A DNA stretch of 64,000 nt from contig NZ_JABRWJ010000003.1 of the NCBI RefSeq assembly GCF_013266755.1, positions 558,001 through 622,000 on the forward strand, given 5' to 3'. Below the pieces are notes generated by a model that did no database searches, had not been told where the DNA came from, and was given only the letters and a program-made list of their open reading frames with translations. Below are positions 43,876 through 52,257 of this stretch, in pieces; the first letter of the stretch is position 1, and every line of letters begins with the position of its first letter. Both the position numbers and the translations under genes were made by a program. This stretch comes from Pseudaquabacterium terrae (GTDB lineage Bacteria > Pseudomonadota > Gammaproteobacteria > Burkholderiales > Burkholderiaceae_C).

Positions 43876-45032
43876 GCCGCCTTCTCCATGTCGCGCGCAA
43901 TCAGCTCCTTCATCACCTCGTTCGCCCCGCCCAGGATGCGCAGCACGCGCGCATCGACATACATGCGGGCGATCGGGTACTCGGCCATGTAGCCGTAGCC
44001 GCCGTGCAATTGCAGGCATTCGTCGATCACCTGGCCGAGGCGCTGCGTCGTCGACCACTTGGCCATCGCCGCGGTCGGCACGTCGAGCGTGCCCGCGAGC
44101 TGGCGCTGGATGCATTGGTCGACGAAGGCCTCGGAAAACGCCACTTCGGTGCGGCACTCGGCGAGCTTGAAGCGCGTGTTCTGCATCGCCAGCAAGGGCT
44201 CGCCGAAGATGCGCCGCTCGCGCACGTAGGCGAGTGTCTCCGCCACCGCGCGCTGCATCGTCGCGACCGCACCGATCGCGATCAGCAGCCGTTCACGCGG
44301 CAATTGCTGCATCAGTTGCCGAAAGCCCTGCCCCTCTTCGCCGCCGAGCAGGTTTTCCACCGGCACCCGCACCTCGTCGAAGAACAGCTCCGCCGTGTCC
44401 TGGCCATGCTGGCCGATCTTCTCGAGCAGCCGGCCGCGGCGAAAGCCCGGGCAGTCGGCCACCTCGACCATCAGCAGCGAAACGCCTTTCGCGCCGCGGG
44501 CCGCATCGGTCTTGACGACGACGCAGACCAGATCGGCATGGTGGCCGTTGGTGATGAAGGTCTTCGTGCCGTTCAGCACGTAGTGGTCGCCGTCGCGGCG
44601 CGCGCTGGTGCGCACCGCCTGCAGGTCGGTGCCGGCACCCGGCTCGGTCATCGCGATCGCGCTGACCAGCTCGCCGCGCGCCATCTTCGGCAGCCAGCGC
44701 AGCTTCTGTTCCTCGCTGCCGTAGGCCAGCAGGTAGTGCGCGACGATGCCGCTGTGCACGTTGATGCTGAAGCTGTTGACGAGCGCGCGCGCCTGTTCGG
44801 CGGCGATCACCGCCTCGTGCGCGAACGTGCCCCCGGCGCCGCCGTAGGCTTCCGGAATGCTGGTGCACAGCAGGCCCATCTCGCCGGCCTGGCGCCAGAT
44901 GCTGCGATCGGCCAGGTGCTCTCGGCGCCAGCGTTCTTCGTGCGGAGCAAACTCACGCTCGAAGATGCGGCGCACCTGGTCCTGGAACAGCGCGACGTCG
45001 TCGCTCATCCATGCGGGGCGGCTGTCGGTCAT
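43872..45032 (-). CDS. Acyl-CoA dehydrogenase 2
   Basis: 386-residue acyl-CoA dehydrogenase. Landmarks are MGLLCTSIPEAYGGAGG, SAIAMTEPGAGTDLQAV, KTFITNGHHADLVCVVVKTD, EKIGQHGQDTAELFFDEVRVP and the C-terminal QLHGGYGYMAEYPIARMYVD. The position of the catalytic Glu reads RILGGANEVMKELI, the GG-N-E form seen in a large acyl-CoA dehydrogenase subclass. It may serve a different chain shape from dehydrogenase 1. It overlaps the MaoC-type gene by 4 bp and the synthetase gene by 4 bp. Confidence 0.92.
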   Translation of the reverse strand: MTDSRPAWMSDDVALFQDQVRRIFEREFAPHEERWRREHLADRSIWRQAGEMGLLCTSIPEAYGGAGGTFAHEAVIAAEQARALVNSFSINVHSGIVAHYLLAYGSEEQKLRWLPKMARGELVSAIAMTEPGAGTDLQAVRTSARRDGDHYVLNGTKTFITNGHHADLVCVVVKTDAARGAKGVSLLMVEVADCPGFRRGRLLEKIGQHGQDTAELFFDEVRVPVENLLGGEEGQGFRQLMQQLPRERLLIAIGAVATMQRAVAETLAYVRERRIFGEPLLAMQNTRFKLAECRTEVAFSEAFVDQCIQRQLAGTLDVPTAAMAKWSTTQRLGQVIDECLQLHGGYGYMAEYPIARMYVDARVLRILGGANEVMKELIARDMEKAA

Positions 45033-45439
45033 GCCAGCTCCACCACGGCTTCGCCGGTGATCTTGGGGATGGCGCTCTGGTCGGCGACCGTCAGGGCCAG
45101 CCGGACCTCGTTGCCCGCCAGCTTCTCGACCACCGTCGCGCGGCAGCTTAAGCGGTCTCCCACATGCGTGATCGACACGAAGCGCGCCTGCAGGCGCTTC
45201 AGCCGCCGCTGCGGCACCCAGCCGGTCAGCTGGCGCGCCAGGTAGGCCATCGGCAGCATGCCGTGCGCGAACACGTCCTCCATGCCGGCCGAGCGTGCGA
45301 AGTCGATGTCGACGTGGATGGGGTTGTGGTCACCCGAGGCACCGCAATACAGCGCCAGCGTCAGCCGGCTGATCGGCTCGGCATCGAGCGGCGGCAGCTC
45401 CTGGCCCACCGTGATGTCGTGATAACGAACGTCAGCCAT
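45029..45439 (-). CDS. MaoC-like dehydratase 1
   Basis: 136-residue hotdog-fold (R)-enoyl-CoA hydratase/MaoC-like protein. The hydratase signature GDHNPIHVDIDFARSAGMEDVFAHGM, with catalytic Asp and His, lies at about residues 36-60. It overlaps the following MaoC gene by 8 bp. The pair probably forms a heterodimer like other two-gene MaoC hydratases that act on bulky or steroid-like enoyl-CoA. Confidence 0.9.
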   Translation of the reverse strand: MADVRYHDITVGQELPPLDAEPISRLTLALYCGASGDHNPIHVDIDFARSAGMEDVFAHGMLPMAYLARQLTGWVPQRRLKRLQARFVSITHVGDRLSCRATVVEKLAGNEVRLALTVADQSAIPKITGEAVVELA

Positions 45440-45875
45440 TGCGCACCACCGTCACGCATGTCAGCTCGGCGACCAGCACGCCGTGCTGGTTGCTCACGCG
45501 TGTTTCGCGGCGCACGAATTCGAGCGCACCGCCCTTCTTGTCGCTGATGTCGGCGATGCGCGGCTCGAAGCGCAGCCTGTCGCCGGCGTGCGCCATCGCG
45601 TGGTAGCGGAAATGCTGCTCGCCATGCAGGATGCGGCGGTAGTCGATGGCCAGCAGCGTGCGCATCGCGGCCGGATCGGGCGCGTCCATCTCGAGGCAGA
45701 AGAAGAAGGTCGGCGGCACCGGCAGGTTCGGATGGCCGGCGTCGCGCGCCGCCGCCTCGTCGGTGTAGACCGGGTCGGCCTGGCCGCAGGCCTTGGCGAA
45801 GAAGCGCAGCCGGCCGGCTTCGACCGGCACCGTGAAGACCGGCAGCGCGTGGCCGATGTGGCGGCGGTCGATCAC
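45432..45875 (-). CDS. MaoC-like dehydratase 2 (N-terminal-type half)
   Basis: 147-residue protein of the FAS1/MaoC N-terminal hotdog type (VPPTFFFCLEMDAP, EQHFRYHAMAHAGDRLRFEPRI, GALEFVRRETRVSNQHGV). This half usually lacks the catalytic Asp-His and pairs with the catalytic half encoded next to it. The start ATG overlaps the SCP-x thiolase stop by 4 bp, and the stop lies in the beginning of MaoC 1. Confidence 0.87.
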   Translation of the reverse strand: MIDRRHIGHALPVFTVPVEAGRLRFFAKACGQADPVYTDEAAARDAGHPNLPVPPTFFFCLEMDAPDPAAMRTLLAIDYRRILHGEQHFRYHAMAHAGDRLRFEPRIADISDKKGGALEFVRRETRVSNQHGVLVAELTCVTVVRNG

Positions 45876-47065
45876 TGCGCGTCAACCTTCTCGTACAGCG
45901 TGACGACGCAGGCGCCACCCAATCCGAGGTTGTGCTGCAGCGCAAGCCGTGCGCCTTCGACCTGGCGCTGGTCGGCCTCGCCGCGCAGCTGCCAGACCAG
46001 CTCGGCGCATTGCGCGAGCCCGGTCGCACCGAGCGGATGCCCCTTCGACAGCAGGCCGCCGGACGGGTTCGTCACGATCCGGCCGCCATAGGTGTTGTCG
46101 CCGTCGACGATGAATTTCTCGGCCGTGCCCTCGGGCGTCAGGCCGAGCGCTTCGTAGGTGATCAGCTCGTTGGCGGTGAAGCAGTCGTGCAGCTCGACGA
46201 CGTCCAGGTCCTCGGGGCCGATGCCGGCGCTCGCGTAGACCTGCTGCGCCGCGGCCTGGCTCATGTCGTAGCCGACGACGCGGCGCATGTCGCCCGCATC
46301 GAAGCTGCTCGGCGTGTCGGTGGTCATCGATTGCGCGGCGATGCGCACCCGCAGGTCGAGACCGTGGCGGCGCGCGAAGTCGGCCGAGCAGACGATCGCC
46401 GCCGCGGCGCCGCAGGTCGGCGGGCAGCACTGCAGCCGCGTCAGCGGATCGAACACGACCGGCGCGGCGAGCACCTCGTCCAAGGTCACCGTGTTGCGGA
46501 ACACCGCCAGCGGATTGCGTGCCGCATGCTGGCGCGCCTTGACCGAGATGCGCGCGAAGACTTCGCGGCCGATGCCATGGCGTTCCATGTACGCGCGCCC
46601 GGCACCGCCGAAGAGCTGCGCCGCGCGCGGCGCGCCGTCGTCCCAGCCCTGCAGCGCGATCATCGTGTCGCCGAAGCGCTCCATCGGCGACGGCCGGTCG
46701 GTCCACGTGGACTTCAGCGCCCCCGGCTGCATCTGCTCGAAGCCGAGTGCCAGCGCACATTCGACCATGCCGCTCTCGACCGCCTGGCGCGCGAGAAACA
46801 GCGCGCTCGATCCGGTCGAGCAGTTGTTGTTGACGTTGAAGACCGGGATGCCGGACAGGCCCACGCCGTACAGCGCCGCCTGGCCGGCGGTCGAGTCGCC
46901 GTAGACGTAGCCGACATAGGCCTGCTGCACCAACGGGTAGTCCAGGCCCGCGTCCTGCAATGCGGCCTGCGCGGCGCGCGCGCCCATCACCGTGTACGGC
47001 TCGCTCGCCCCGGGTTTCGTGAAGGGGATCATGCCGACCCCGACGACATGCACATGACGGTTCAC
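45872..47065 (-). CDS. Thiolase, SCP-x/lipid-transfer type
   Basis: 397-residue thiolase of the sterol carrier protein-x type. The nucleophilic Cys is in NVNNNCSTGSSALFLAR (around residue 83) and the closing motifs are GGLLSKGHPLGATGLAQCAE and ALQHNLGLGGACVVTLYE. SCP-x thiolases cleave 3-keto-acyl-CoA with branched or sterol-like side chains. The start is a GTG at 47065 with AGGAG upstream. It is the first gene of the minus-strand run and 95 bp downstream of the AraC gene. The paired MaoC genes follow with a 4-bp overlap, an arrangement seen in steroid side-chain gene sets. Confidence 0.92.
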   Translation of the reverse strand: MNRHVHVVGVGMIPFTKPGASEPYTVMGARAAQAALQDAGLDYPLVQQAYVGYVYGDSTAGQAALYGVGLSGIPVFNVNNNCSTGSSALFLARQAVESGMVECALALGFEQMQPGALKSTWTDRPSPMERFGDTMIALQGWDDGAPRAAQLFGGAGRAYMERHGIGREVFARISVKARQHAARNPLAVFRNTVTLDEVLAAPVVFDPLTRLQCCPPTCGAAAAIVCSADFARRHGLDLRVRIAAQSMTTDTPSSFDAGDMRRVVGYDMSQAAAQQVYASAGIGPEDLDVVELHDCFTANELITYEALGLTPEGTAEKFIVDGDNTYGGRIVTNPSGGLLSKGHPLGATGLAQCAELVWQLRGEADQRQVEGARLALQHNLGLGGACVVTLYEKVDAQ

Positions 47066-47160
47066 GCTGTTCGCTCCTGATGTGTGGCTCGGAGCAAAGG
47101 ATGCGCTTCGTGCTGCGCAGCGGCAATGACCGCGGTCGCCATCGGGATTGGCGAAAAGGA

Positions 47161-48174
47161 TCAGCGTTCGCGCTGCCGATATTCCCCCGGCGCAACGCCG
47201 GTCCACTTCTTGAACGCGCGGTGAAAGGTGCTGGCCTCGGAGAAGCCGAGTTGCGCGCCGATGTCCAGCAGCGTCAGGTCCGGCCGCTGCAGCAGCTCGA
47301 TGGCCGTGTCGCGGCGCACGTCGTCCTTCAGCGCCTGGAAGCCGCGGCCCTCCTCGCGCAGCCGGCGCGCCAGCGTCTGCGGCGTCATGCCCAGCGTCTG
47401 CGCCACCGCCTCGAGCGAGGGCAGCTCGTCGCGCAGCCGGCTGCGCAGCAGGCGCCGGATGCGGTCGCTGACGCGCGTGCGGTCGCGGTACTTGACGATC
47501 AGGTTGCCGGGGGCCTGCTGCAGGAATTCGCGCAGGCTCTGCGTGTTCTGCACCTGCGGCAGCAGCAGCCAGCGCTCGTCGAACCACAGCCGGTACTGCG
47601 GGCAGCCGTAGCGTACCTTGGCCTGGAACAGCCGCGCGATCTCCGAGCCGTACGCCGGCGCCTGGCCGCGGTAGTCGACCGCGACCAGTGGAATGCGCCG
47701 CGCCGCCAGCCACGAGGCGACGCCGAAGGTCAGGAACAGGAAGGCGCGCTGCGCGTATTCGGCCGCGAACGGGCTCGGCGCCGCATCCGCGCGCGGCACG
47801 ATGACGATGCAGGCCAGGCCGTCGGCGCGCTGCAGCCGCGGCGTGAACTCTTGCATGCGGCCGTGGTAGTGGCGCAGCCCCGTGCGCAGCGCATCGCCGA
47901 GCGTCGGCGCCTGCACCAGCAGCCGGCAGCATTGCTCGAAGGTGCCCAGCGGCACGGGCTGCGCGAGCAGGCCCCACAGGTCGTCGCGCAGCCTGCGCCG
48001 CAACAGCCGCAGCACCGCGCCGTACTGCGCCTGCGAAATGCGCGCGAGCGGCGCGTCGAGCAGCGCAGGCGCGATGCCGGCGCGTTCGAGCAGCGGCTCC
48101 ACGCGCAGGCCGCGGCGCCGCGCGCCCTGCAAAGCCAGCTCGACGTGATGGATCGATACGGTGTGCTCGGCCAC
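47161..48174 (-). CDS. AraC-family transcriptional regulator
   Basis: 337-residue AraC-type regulator of the subgroup with an N-terminal arabinose-binding-like domain (about 15-200). The C-terminal double helix-turn-helix, DELPSLEAVAQTLGMTPQTL and LLDIGAQLGFSEASTFHRAFKKWTG, spans about 235-337. No ligand can be named. It sits on the same strand between the racemase/Bug genes and the 14-gene degradation run, so activation of that run is the first idea. Confidence 0.92.
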   Translation of the reverse strand: MAEHTVSIHHVELALQGARRRGLRVEPLLERAGIAPALLDAPLARISQAQYGAVLRLLRRRLRDDLWGLLAQPVPLGTFEQCCRLLVQAPTLGDALRTGLRHYHGRMQEFTPRLQRADGLACIVIVPRADAAPSPFAAEYAQRAFLFLTFGVASWLAARRIPLVAVDYRGQAPAYGSEIARLFQAKVRYGCPQYRLWFDERWLLLPQVQNTQSLREFLQQAPGNLIVKYRDRTRVSDRIRRLLRSRLRDELPSLEAVAQTLGMTPQTLARRLREEGRGFQALKDDVRRDTAIELLQRPDLTLLDIGAQLGFSEASTFHRAFKKWTGVAPGEYRQRER

Positions 48175-48200
48175 GCCGGCATGCTACGCGGGTGGCAGCG

Positions 48201-49421
48201 TCAGCTTGCCGCGGCGGCCGCGCCGCGGGTCATCAGCGCATCGATCGCGGCGTCGTCGTAGCCGGCTTCACGCAAGACTTCGGCGGTGTGCTCGCCGGGC
48301 CGCGGCGCATGGCGGTGGATCGCGAATTGATGGCCGCTCATCCTGACCGGTAGCGCCACCTGCGTGACCGGCCCATAGCTCGGGTGCACGCTCTCGAAGA
48401 CCATCTCGCGCGCGCGGAACTGCGCATCGGCCAGCGCTTCTTCGAGCGTGCGCAGCGGAGAGACGCAGCAGCCCGCGTGGCGCAGCTGCACGTCCCATTC
48501 GGCGAGCGTCCGGCTGGCGAACAGCGCGGCCAGCTCGCCGCGCAGCAGCTCCTCGGTCTCGCGGCGACCGCTGCGGTGCAGCGGCTTCCAGTCCGGCCGC
48601 TTCACCGCATCGCACAGCGCGTCCCAGAACTTGCGCTCGAGCGCACCGACCGCCAGCCAGCGATCGTCGGCCGTGCGGTAGGTGGCGTAACACGCGAGGC
48701 CGCCGGTCAGCGTGTCGGTGCCGGCGCGGCGCGTGCGGCCGCTGGTGGCCAGTGCCGCGAGCGGCATCACCGCGTGCGCCAGTGCACCGTCGGCCATCGC
48801 GATGTCGACGTGCCGGCCGCGGCCGCTGCGCTGCGCGTCGACCAGCGCCGCGAGGATGCCCATCGCCGCGCCGAGCGCACCGCCGATCAAGTCGGCGATC
48901 GGCACGTTCGACAGCGCCGGCCCGTGCACCGTGCCGATCTGGTCGGCGACACCGGCTTCGGCGCAGTAGTTCAGGTCGTGGCCCGGGCGGTCGCGGTCGG
49001 GGCCGTGCTGGCCGTAGCCGGTGATGCTGCAGTAGACGAGGCGCGGGTTCACCGCGGACACCGCCGCATGGTCCAGCCCGAGGCGGGCCATCACGCCGGG
49101 GCGGAAGCCTTCGATCAGCACGTCGGCCGTGCGGGCGAGCTGCAGCAGCGCGGCGGCACCGTCGGCGTGCTTCAGGTCGAGCCGGATGCCGCGCTTGTTG
49201 CGGTGGAGCAGCGCGCGCAGCTTCGGCGGCACCGCGTCGCCGGCGCCCAGGTCCTCGATCTTCACGACATCGGCGCCCAGGTCGGCCAGGTGCTGCGTGC
49301 ACACCGGGCCCGGCAGCAGCCGCGTCAGGTCGAGGATGCGCACGCCGGCCAGCGGCGCGCCCTGAGGCTCGGGAGGCCGTGCTGCGCGCGGCCCGGGTTC
49401 AGTCGATCTGAATGTTGGCAT
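48201..49421 (-). CDS. CaiB/BaiF family protein, AMACR-like
   Basis: 406-residue family III CoA transferase/racemase. RLLPGPVCTQHLADLGADVVKIE is the N-terminal block; GHDLNYCAEAG and NVPIADLIGGALGA match the signature of alpha-methylacyl-CoA racemase, keeping the His and Asp used for proton exchange at the alpha carbon. This would interconvert (R)- and (S)-2-methylacyl-CoA. CoA-transferase activity cannot be excluded. The start at the ATG at 49421 overlaps the Bug gene stop by 23 bp; no internal start upstream of the core is better. Confidence 0.87.
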   Translation of the reverse strand: MPTFRSTEPGPRAARPPEPQGAPLAGVRILDLTRLLPGPVCTQHLADLGADVVKIEDLGAGDAVPPKLRALLHRNKRGIRLDLKHADGAAALLQLARTADVLIEGFRPGVMARLGLDHAAVSAVNPRLVYCSITGYGQHGPDRDRPGHDLNYCAEAGVADQIGTVHGPALSNVPIADLIGGALGAAMGILAALVDAQRSGRGRHVDIAMADGALAHAVMPLAALATSGRTRRAGTDTLTGGLACYATYRTADDRWLAVGALERKFWDALCDAVKRPDWKPLHRSGRRETEELLRGELAALFASRTLAEWDVQLRHAGCCVSPLRTLEEALADAQFRAREMVFESVHPSYGPVTQVALPVRMSGHQFAIHRHAPRPGEHTAEVLREAGYDDAAIDALMTRGAAAAAS

Positions 49422-50376
49422 CCTTGATGATCCTGGCGTAGACCTGCGCGTCCGCACGCACGGTGCGCGCGAACTCCTCGGTGCTGAGATGGCCCGGCGT
49501 CATGCCGAGCGCTTCGATGCGCGACGCGACCTCGGGCAACTGCACGATGCGTTGCGCCTCGGCGGCGAACTTCTTCGCGATCGGTGCCGGCACGCCCGCG
49601 GGCATGAAGAGTCCGAACCAGCCGATCGGCTCGAACGAATGGAAGCCGAGCTCGGCGAAGGTCGGCACGTTCGGCAGCACCTTGTTGCGCTGCGTGCCGG
49701 TGGCGGCGAGCACCTTCAGCGAGTCGAGATGCGGCCGCGCCGTCGCCATGTCGATGAAGGCCGACGACAGCTGCCCGCCCTTCAGGTCCTGCAGCAGCGG
49801 CGCCGCGCCCTTGTAGGGCACGTGCGTCAGGTCGAGCCCCGCCTGCAGGTTCAGCAGCGAGCCCTGGATGTGCGACGAGGTGCCGACGCCGTAGGAGCCG
49901 TAGTTCAGCTTGCCCGGCTGCGCCTTGGCGAGCGCGACGAAGTCCTTCAGCGTCTGCGCCGGCGTGCTCGCCGGCACCGCGAAGATCGAATTCGTGCTGG
50001 CCACCATCGTCAGCGGCTGCAGGTCCTTCAGCACGTCGTAGGGCATCTTCGGCTTCAACGCCGGCAGCTGCACGATCGCGGTGATGGCCAGCAGCACGGT
50101 GTGGCCGTCGGGCGCGGCCTTGGCGACGAAGTCGTTGCCCAGCATGCCGGACGCACCGGGCTTGTTGTCGACGATCACCGTCTGGCCCCAGGTCTCCTGC
50201 ACCCGCGTGGCGATCAGCCGCGCCAGCGTGTCGGTGGCGCCGCCGGCGGGGTACGGCACGACGATGCGGATCGGCTGGCTCGGGTAGTTCTGCGCGAAGG
50301 CCGGGGCGCTCGCTGCGGCGATCAGCGCGCCGGCGCAAGCGATCAAGGCGCGACGGGCGTGCTGCGCTGTCTTCAT
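49399..50376 (-). CDS. Bug-family tripartite tricarboxylate binding protein 2
   Basis: 325-residue periplasmic binding protein with signal peptide ALIACAGALIAAASAPAFAQ and the Bug signature IRIVVPYPAGGATDTLARL; VPYKGAAPLLQDLKGGQL and GWFGLFMPAGVPAPIAKK follow. A GGAGA precedes the ATG at 50376. The gene is the first of a short minus-strand operon with the racemase-like gene. No membrane partner is encoded in the window. Confidence 0.9.
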   Translation of the reverse strand: MKTAQHARRALIACAGALIAAASAPAFAQNYPSQPIRIVVPYPAGGATDTLARLIATRVQETWGQTVIVDNKPGASGMLGNDFVAKAAPDGHTVLLAITAIVQLPALKPKMPYDVLKDLQPLTMVASTNSIFAVPASTPAQTLKDFVALAKAQPGKLNYGSYGVGTSSHIQGSLLNLQAGLDLTHVPYKGAAPLLQDLKGGQLSSAFIDMATARPHLDSLKVLAATGTQRNKVLPNVPTFAELGFHSFEPIGWFGLFMPAGVPAPIAKKFAAEAQRIVQLPEVASRIEALGMTPGHLSTEEFARTVRADAQVYARIIKDANIQID

Positions 50377-50581
50377 GGCGTCGTCTCCGGGGGGTTGTTG
50401 TCGTGGCTGCAGCGATTGAATGCCGCGGTCCGAGGCGCGGCAATGGCCGGCAAAGCGTGTCGGATTGGCCGAAACGATCAGCTTTGTGCGCCCGTCCCCG
50501 CGATCGGGTGGTCGCACGTGCCGCCGCGCGCGCCGCGCTGCCCTATCCTCCGGCCCCAACAAATCGTTACCGGAGGCAGGG

Positions 50582-51910
50582 ATGAGTGCAGTGATGTCGT
50601 TTGCGCAGTGGATGAACCTGACGGACGGTGGCTTCACGTCGATCCGCAGCAGCGAGCTGAAGGCCATCGATACGGCCTTGAAGTACTACCACGACAACCC
50701 CGTGCAGGCGCGCAAGGACAGGCTGGCGGCGGCGCTGCTGAAGTGGATGCAGTCCAAGGGCGCGGCCTGGAAGACCAGCGTGCGCAACAAGAACCGCGCC
50801 GTCGAGACGCTCTACGCGCAGGTCACCGGCCTCGGCGGGCCGAATCTGAGCGGCGAAGAACGTGTTGGCCTGGCGCATGTGCGCGACGAGTCGCAGGCCA
50901 TCCTGCAGCAGCTGTTCCGCGGCCAGCGGCTGGAGTGGCGCAATACCTTCAAGGCCAAGCTCGGCGAGCAGAAGACCGGCCTCGCATCGGCCAGCGCCAG
51001 CGTGCTCATCAATACGCGCGAGCTGAGCGGCGTGCGCATCGGCGGCACCGGCGGCGCGGTGGGCGGCAACACCGGCCAGGCGATGGCCATCGCCGAAGAC
51101 CTGGTGCGCAGCGTCGTGTCACCGGAGAACCTGCAGGACGTGATGCGCGCGCTCGCCAGCCTGATGCCGGCGTTCATGACGCAGCTCGCGGCGTCGCTGG
51201 TGCCCTTCCTCGGCGTGTTGACGTCGGCCGGCGGCACCGCCTGGGCCGCGAAGAACGCACTGCGATCAGCGTGGCGCGTCGAATCGGCCAAGGACCATGT
51301 GCACGGCAGCCTGGCCCAGGGCAATCCCGCGGCGGCGCTCGAGGCACTGATACGGCTGCTGCAGCGCGAGCACACCAACGACGTGTTCGCGGTGTCGGTG
51401 AGCCTCGGCGAATTCGGCGGCAAGCTCGCCGGCGTGCTGGCCGATGGCGGCACCGCGACCAACGCCGCCGTCGGCTTGGCGGCGAGCGTCATCCGCCTGA
51501 TGAACATCGTGCGCGTGATCGAGCGTGACGTGCGCGAGCGCAACGCCGCCAACACGGCGATGCGCACCCGCGTGGACCGCAAGATCTTCGAGACCTGCCC
51601 GGTCGTCGGCGCCTACCTGATCTGCTGCGCACCGACCAGCGTGATGTGCAACGCCATCTTCGACGAGCGCTTCGGCGAAGTGGGCTGGCAGGACCAGGTC
51701 GAGACCGCCGTGCGCCGCCACCTGGGTGCGCTGCGCGAGCAGGCGCGGCGCGTGATCACCGCCCACCGCTTCTGGATCCCCGGGCTCGCGCACCACGCCG
51801 GCCTGATGGCCGTCAACGAGAAAAAGCTCAAGCAGATGCTGGCGAGCAAGGGCAAGACCGGCATGGTCGGCTTCGGCAGCGACAACCTGCCGGCGGCATT
51901 GCGCGCCTGA
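50582..51910 (+). CDS. Protein of unknown function with hydrophobic helices
   Basis: 442 residues, no family recognised. The N-terminal ~120 residues are helical and charged (RSSELKAIDTALKYYHDNP, LLKWMQSKGAAWKTSVRNKN). Three hydrophobic stretches follow, at about 193-226 (LMPAFMTQLAASLVPFLGVL), 294-315 and 339-360 (VGAYLICCAPTSVMCNAIF, with three Cys); they look like membrane or pore-forming helices separated by soluble linkers. There is no signal peptide, and a GGAGG (accggaggcaggg) precedes the ATG. It is monocistronic, between a Bug gene and a Cys-rich lipoprotein gene. An exported effector or membrane channel is only a guess. Confidence 0.8.
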   Translation: MSAVMSFAQWMNLTDGGFTSIRSSELKAIDTALKYYHDNPVQARKDRLAAALLKWMQSKGAAWKTSVRNKNRAVETLYAQVTGLGGPNLSGEERVGLAHVRDESQAILQQLFRGQRLEWRNTFKAKLGEQKTGLASASASVLINTRELSGVRIGGTGGAVGGNTGQAMAIAEDLVRSVVSPENLQDVMRALASLMPAFMTQLAASLVPFLGVLTSAGGTAWAAKNALRSAWRVESAKDHVHGSLAQGNPAAALEALIRLLQREHTNDVFAVSVSLGEFGGKLAGVLADGGTATNAAVGLAASVIRLMNIVRVIERDVRERNAANTAMRTRVDRKIFETCPVVGAYLICCAPTSVMCNAIFDERFGEVGWQDQVETAVRRHLGALREQARRVITAHRFWIPGLAHHAGLMAVNEKKLKQMLASKGKTGMVGFGSDNLPAALRA

Positions 51911-51922
51911 CCGGGCCCCGCG

Positions 51923-52147
51923 TCAGGACACCGGGCAGGACCGGGTGTCCGGCTTGGCGCAGAGCTGGTGATCCTTGCCGAACGGGCCGTCGAAGGTCGC
52001 ACAGCTCATGCCGCTGTCGCATTGCGGCGAGCTCGATCGGCACGGCTCGCATTGGCCGCCTTCGCCATCGCCGATGTCCTTGCAGGACACGATCAGCGGG
52101 GTCAGCAAGACCACTGCGGCCCAGCGGCGCCAGTTCATTGTTTGCAT
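51923..52147 (-). CDS. Small Cys-rich lipoprotein
   Basis: 74-residue predicted lipoprotein. Hydrophobic signal LLTPLIVSC with the lipid Cys near residue 22; the mature part has seven more cysteines (QCEPC, QCDSG, SCAT, LCAK, SCPV), suggesting a disulphide-rich fold. A GGGAGGG Shine-Dalgarno 5 nt upstream favours the ATG at 52147 over one at 52138. No homologue recognised. It is convergent with the 442-residue gene and divergent from the AraC-VOC operon. Confidence 0.72.
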   Translation of the reverse strand: MQTMNWRRWAAVVLLTPLIVSCKDIGDGEGGQCEPCRSSSPQCDSGMSCATFDGPFGKDHQLCAKPDTRSCPVS

Positions 52148-52257
52148 AGGGTCCCTCCCTGTTGAGATCAGGCAGCGATTGTCGCGTCGGCCGCGGCGCG
52201 CCCGGCCCACGATTTGGGGATGGCCGGCCGGAGCGGGGTGATAAGGTCACCGCTGCC

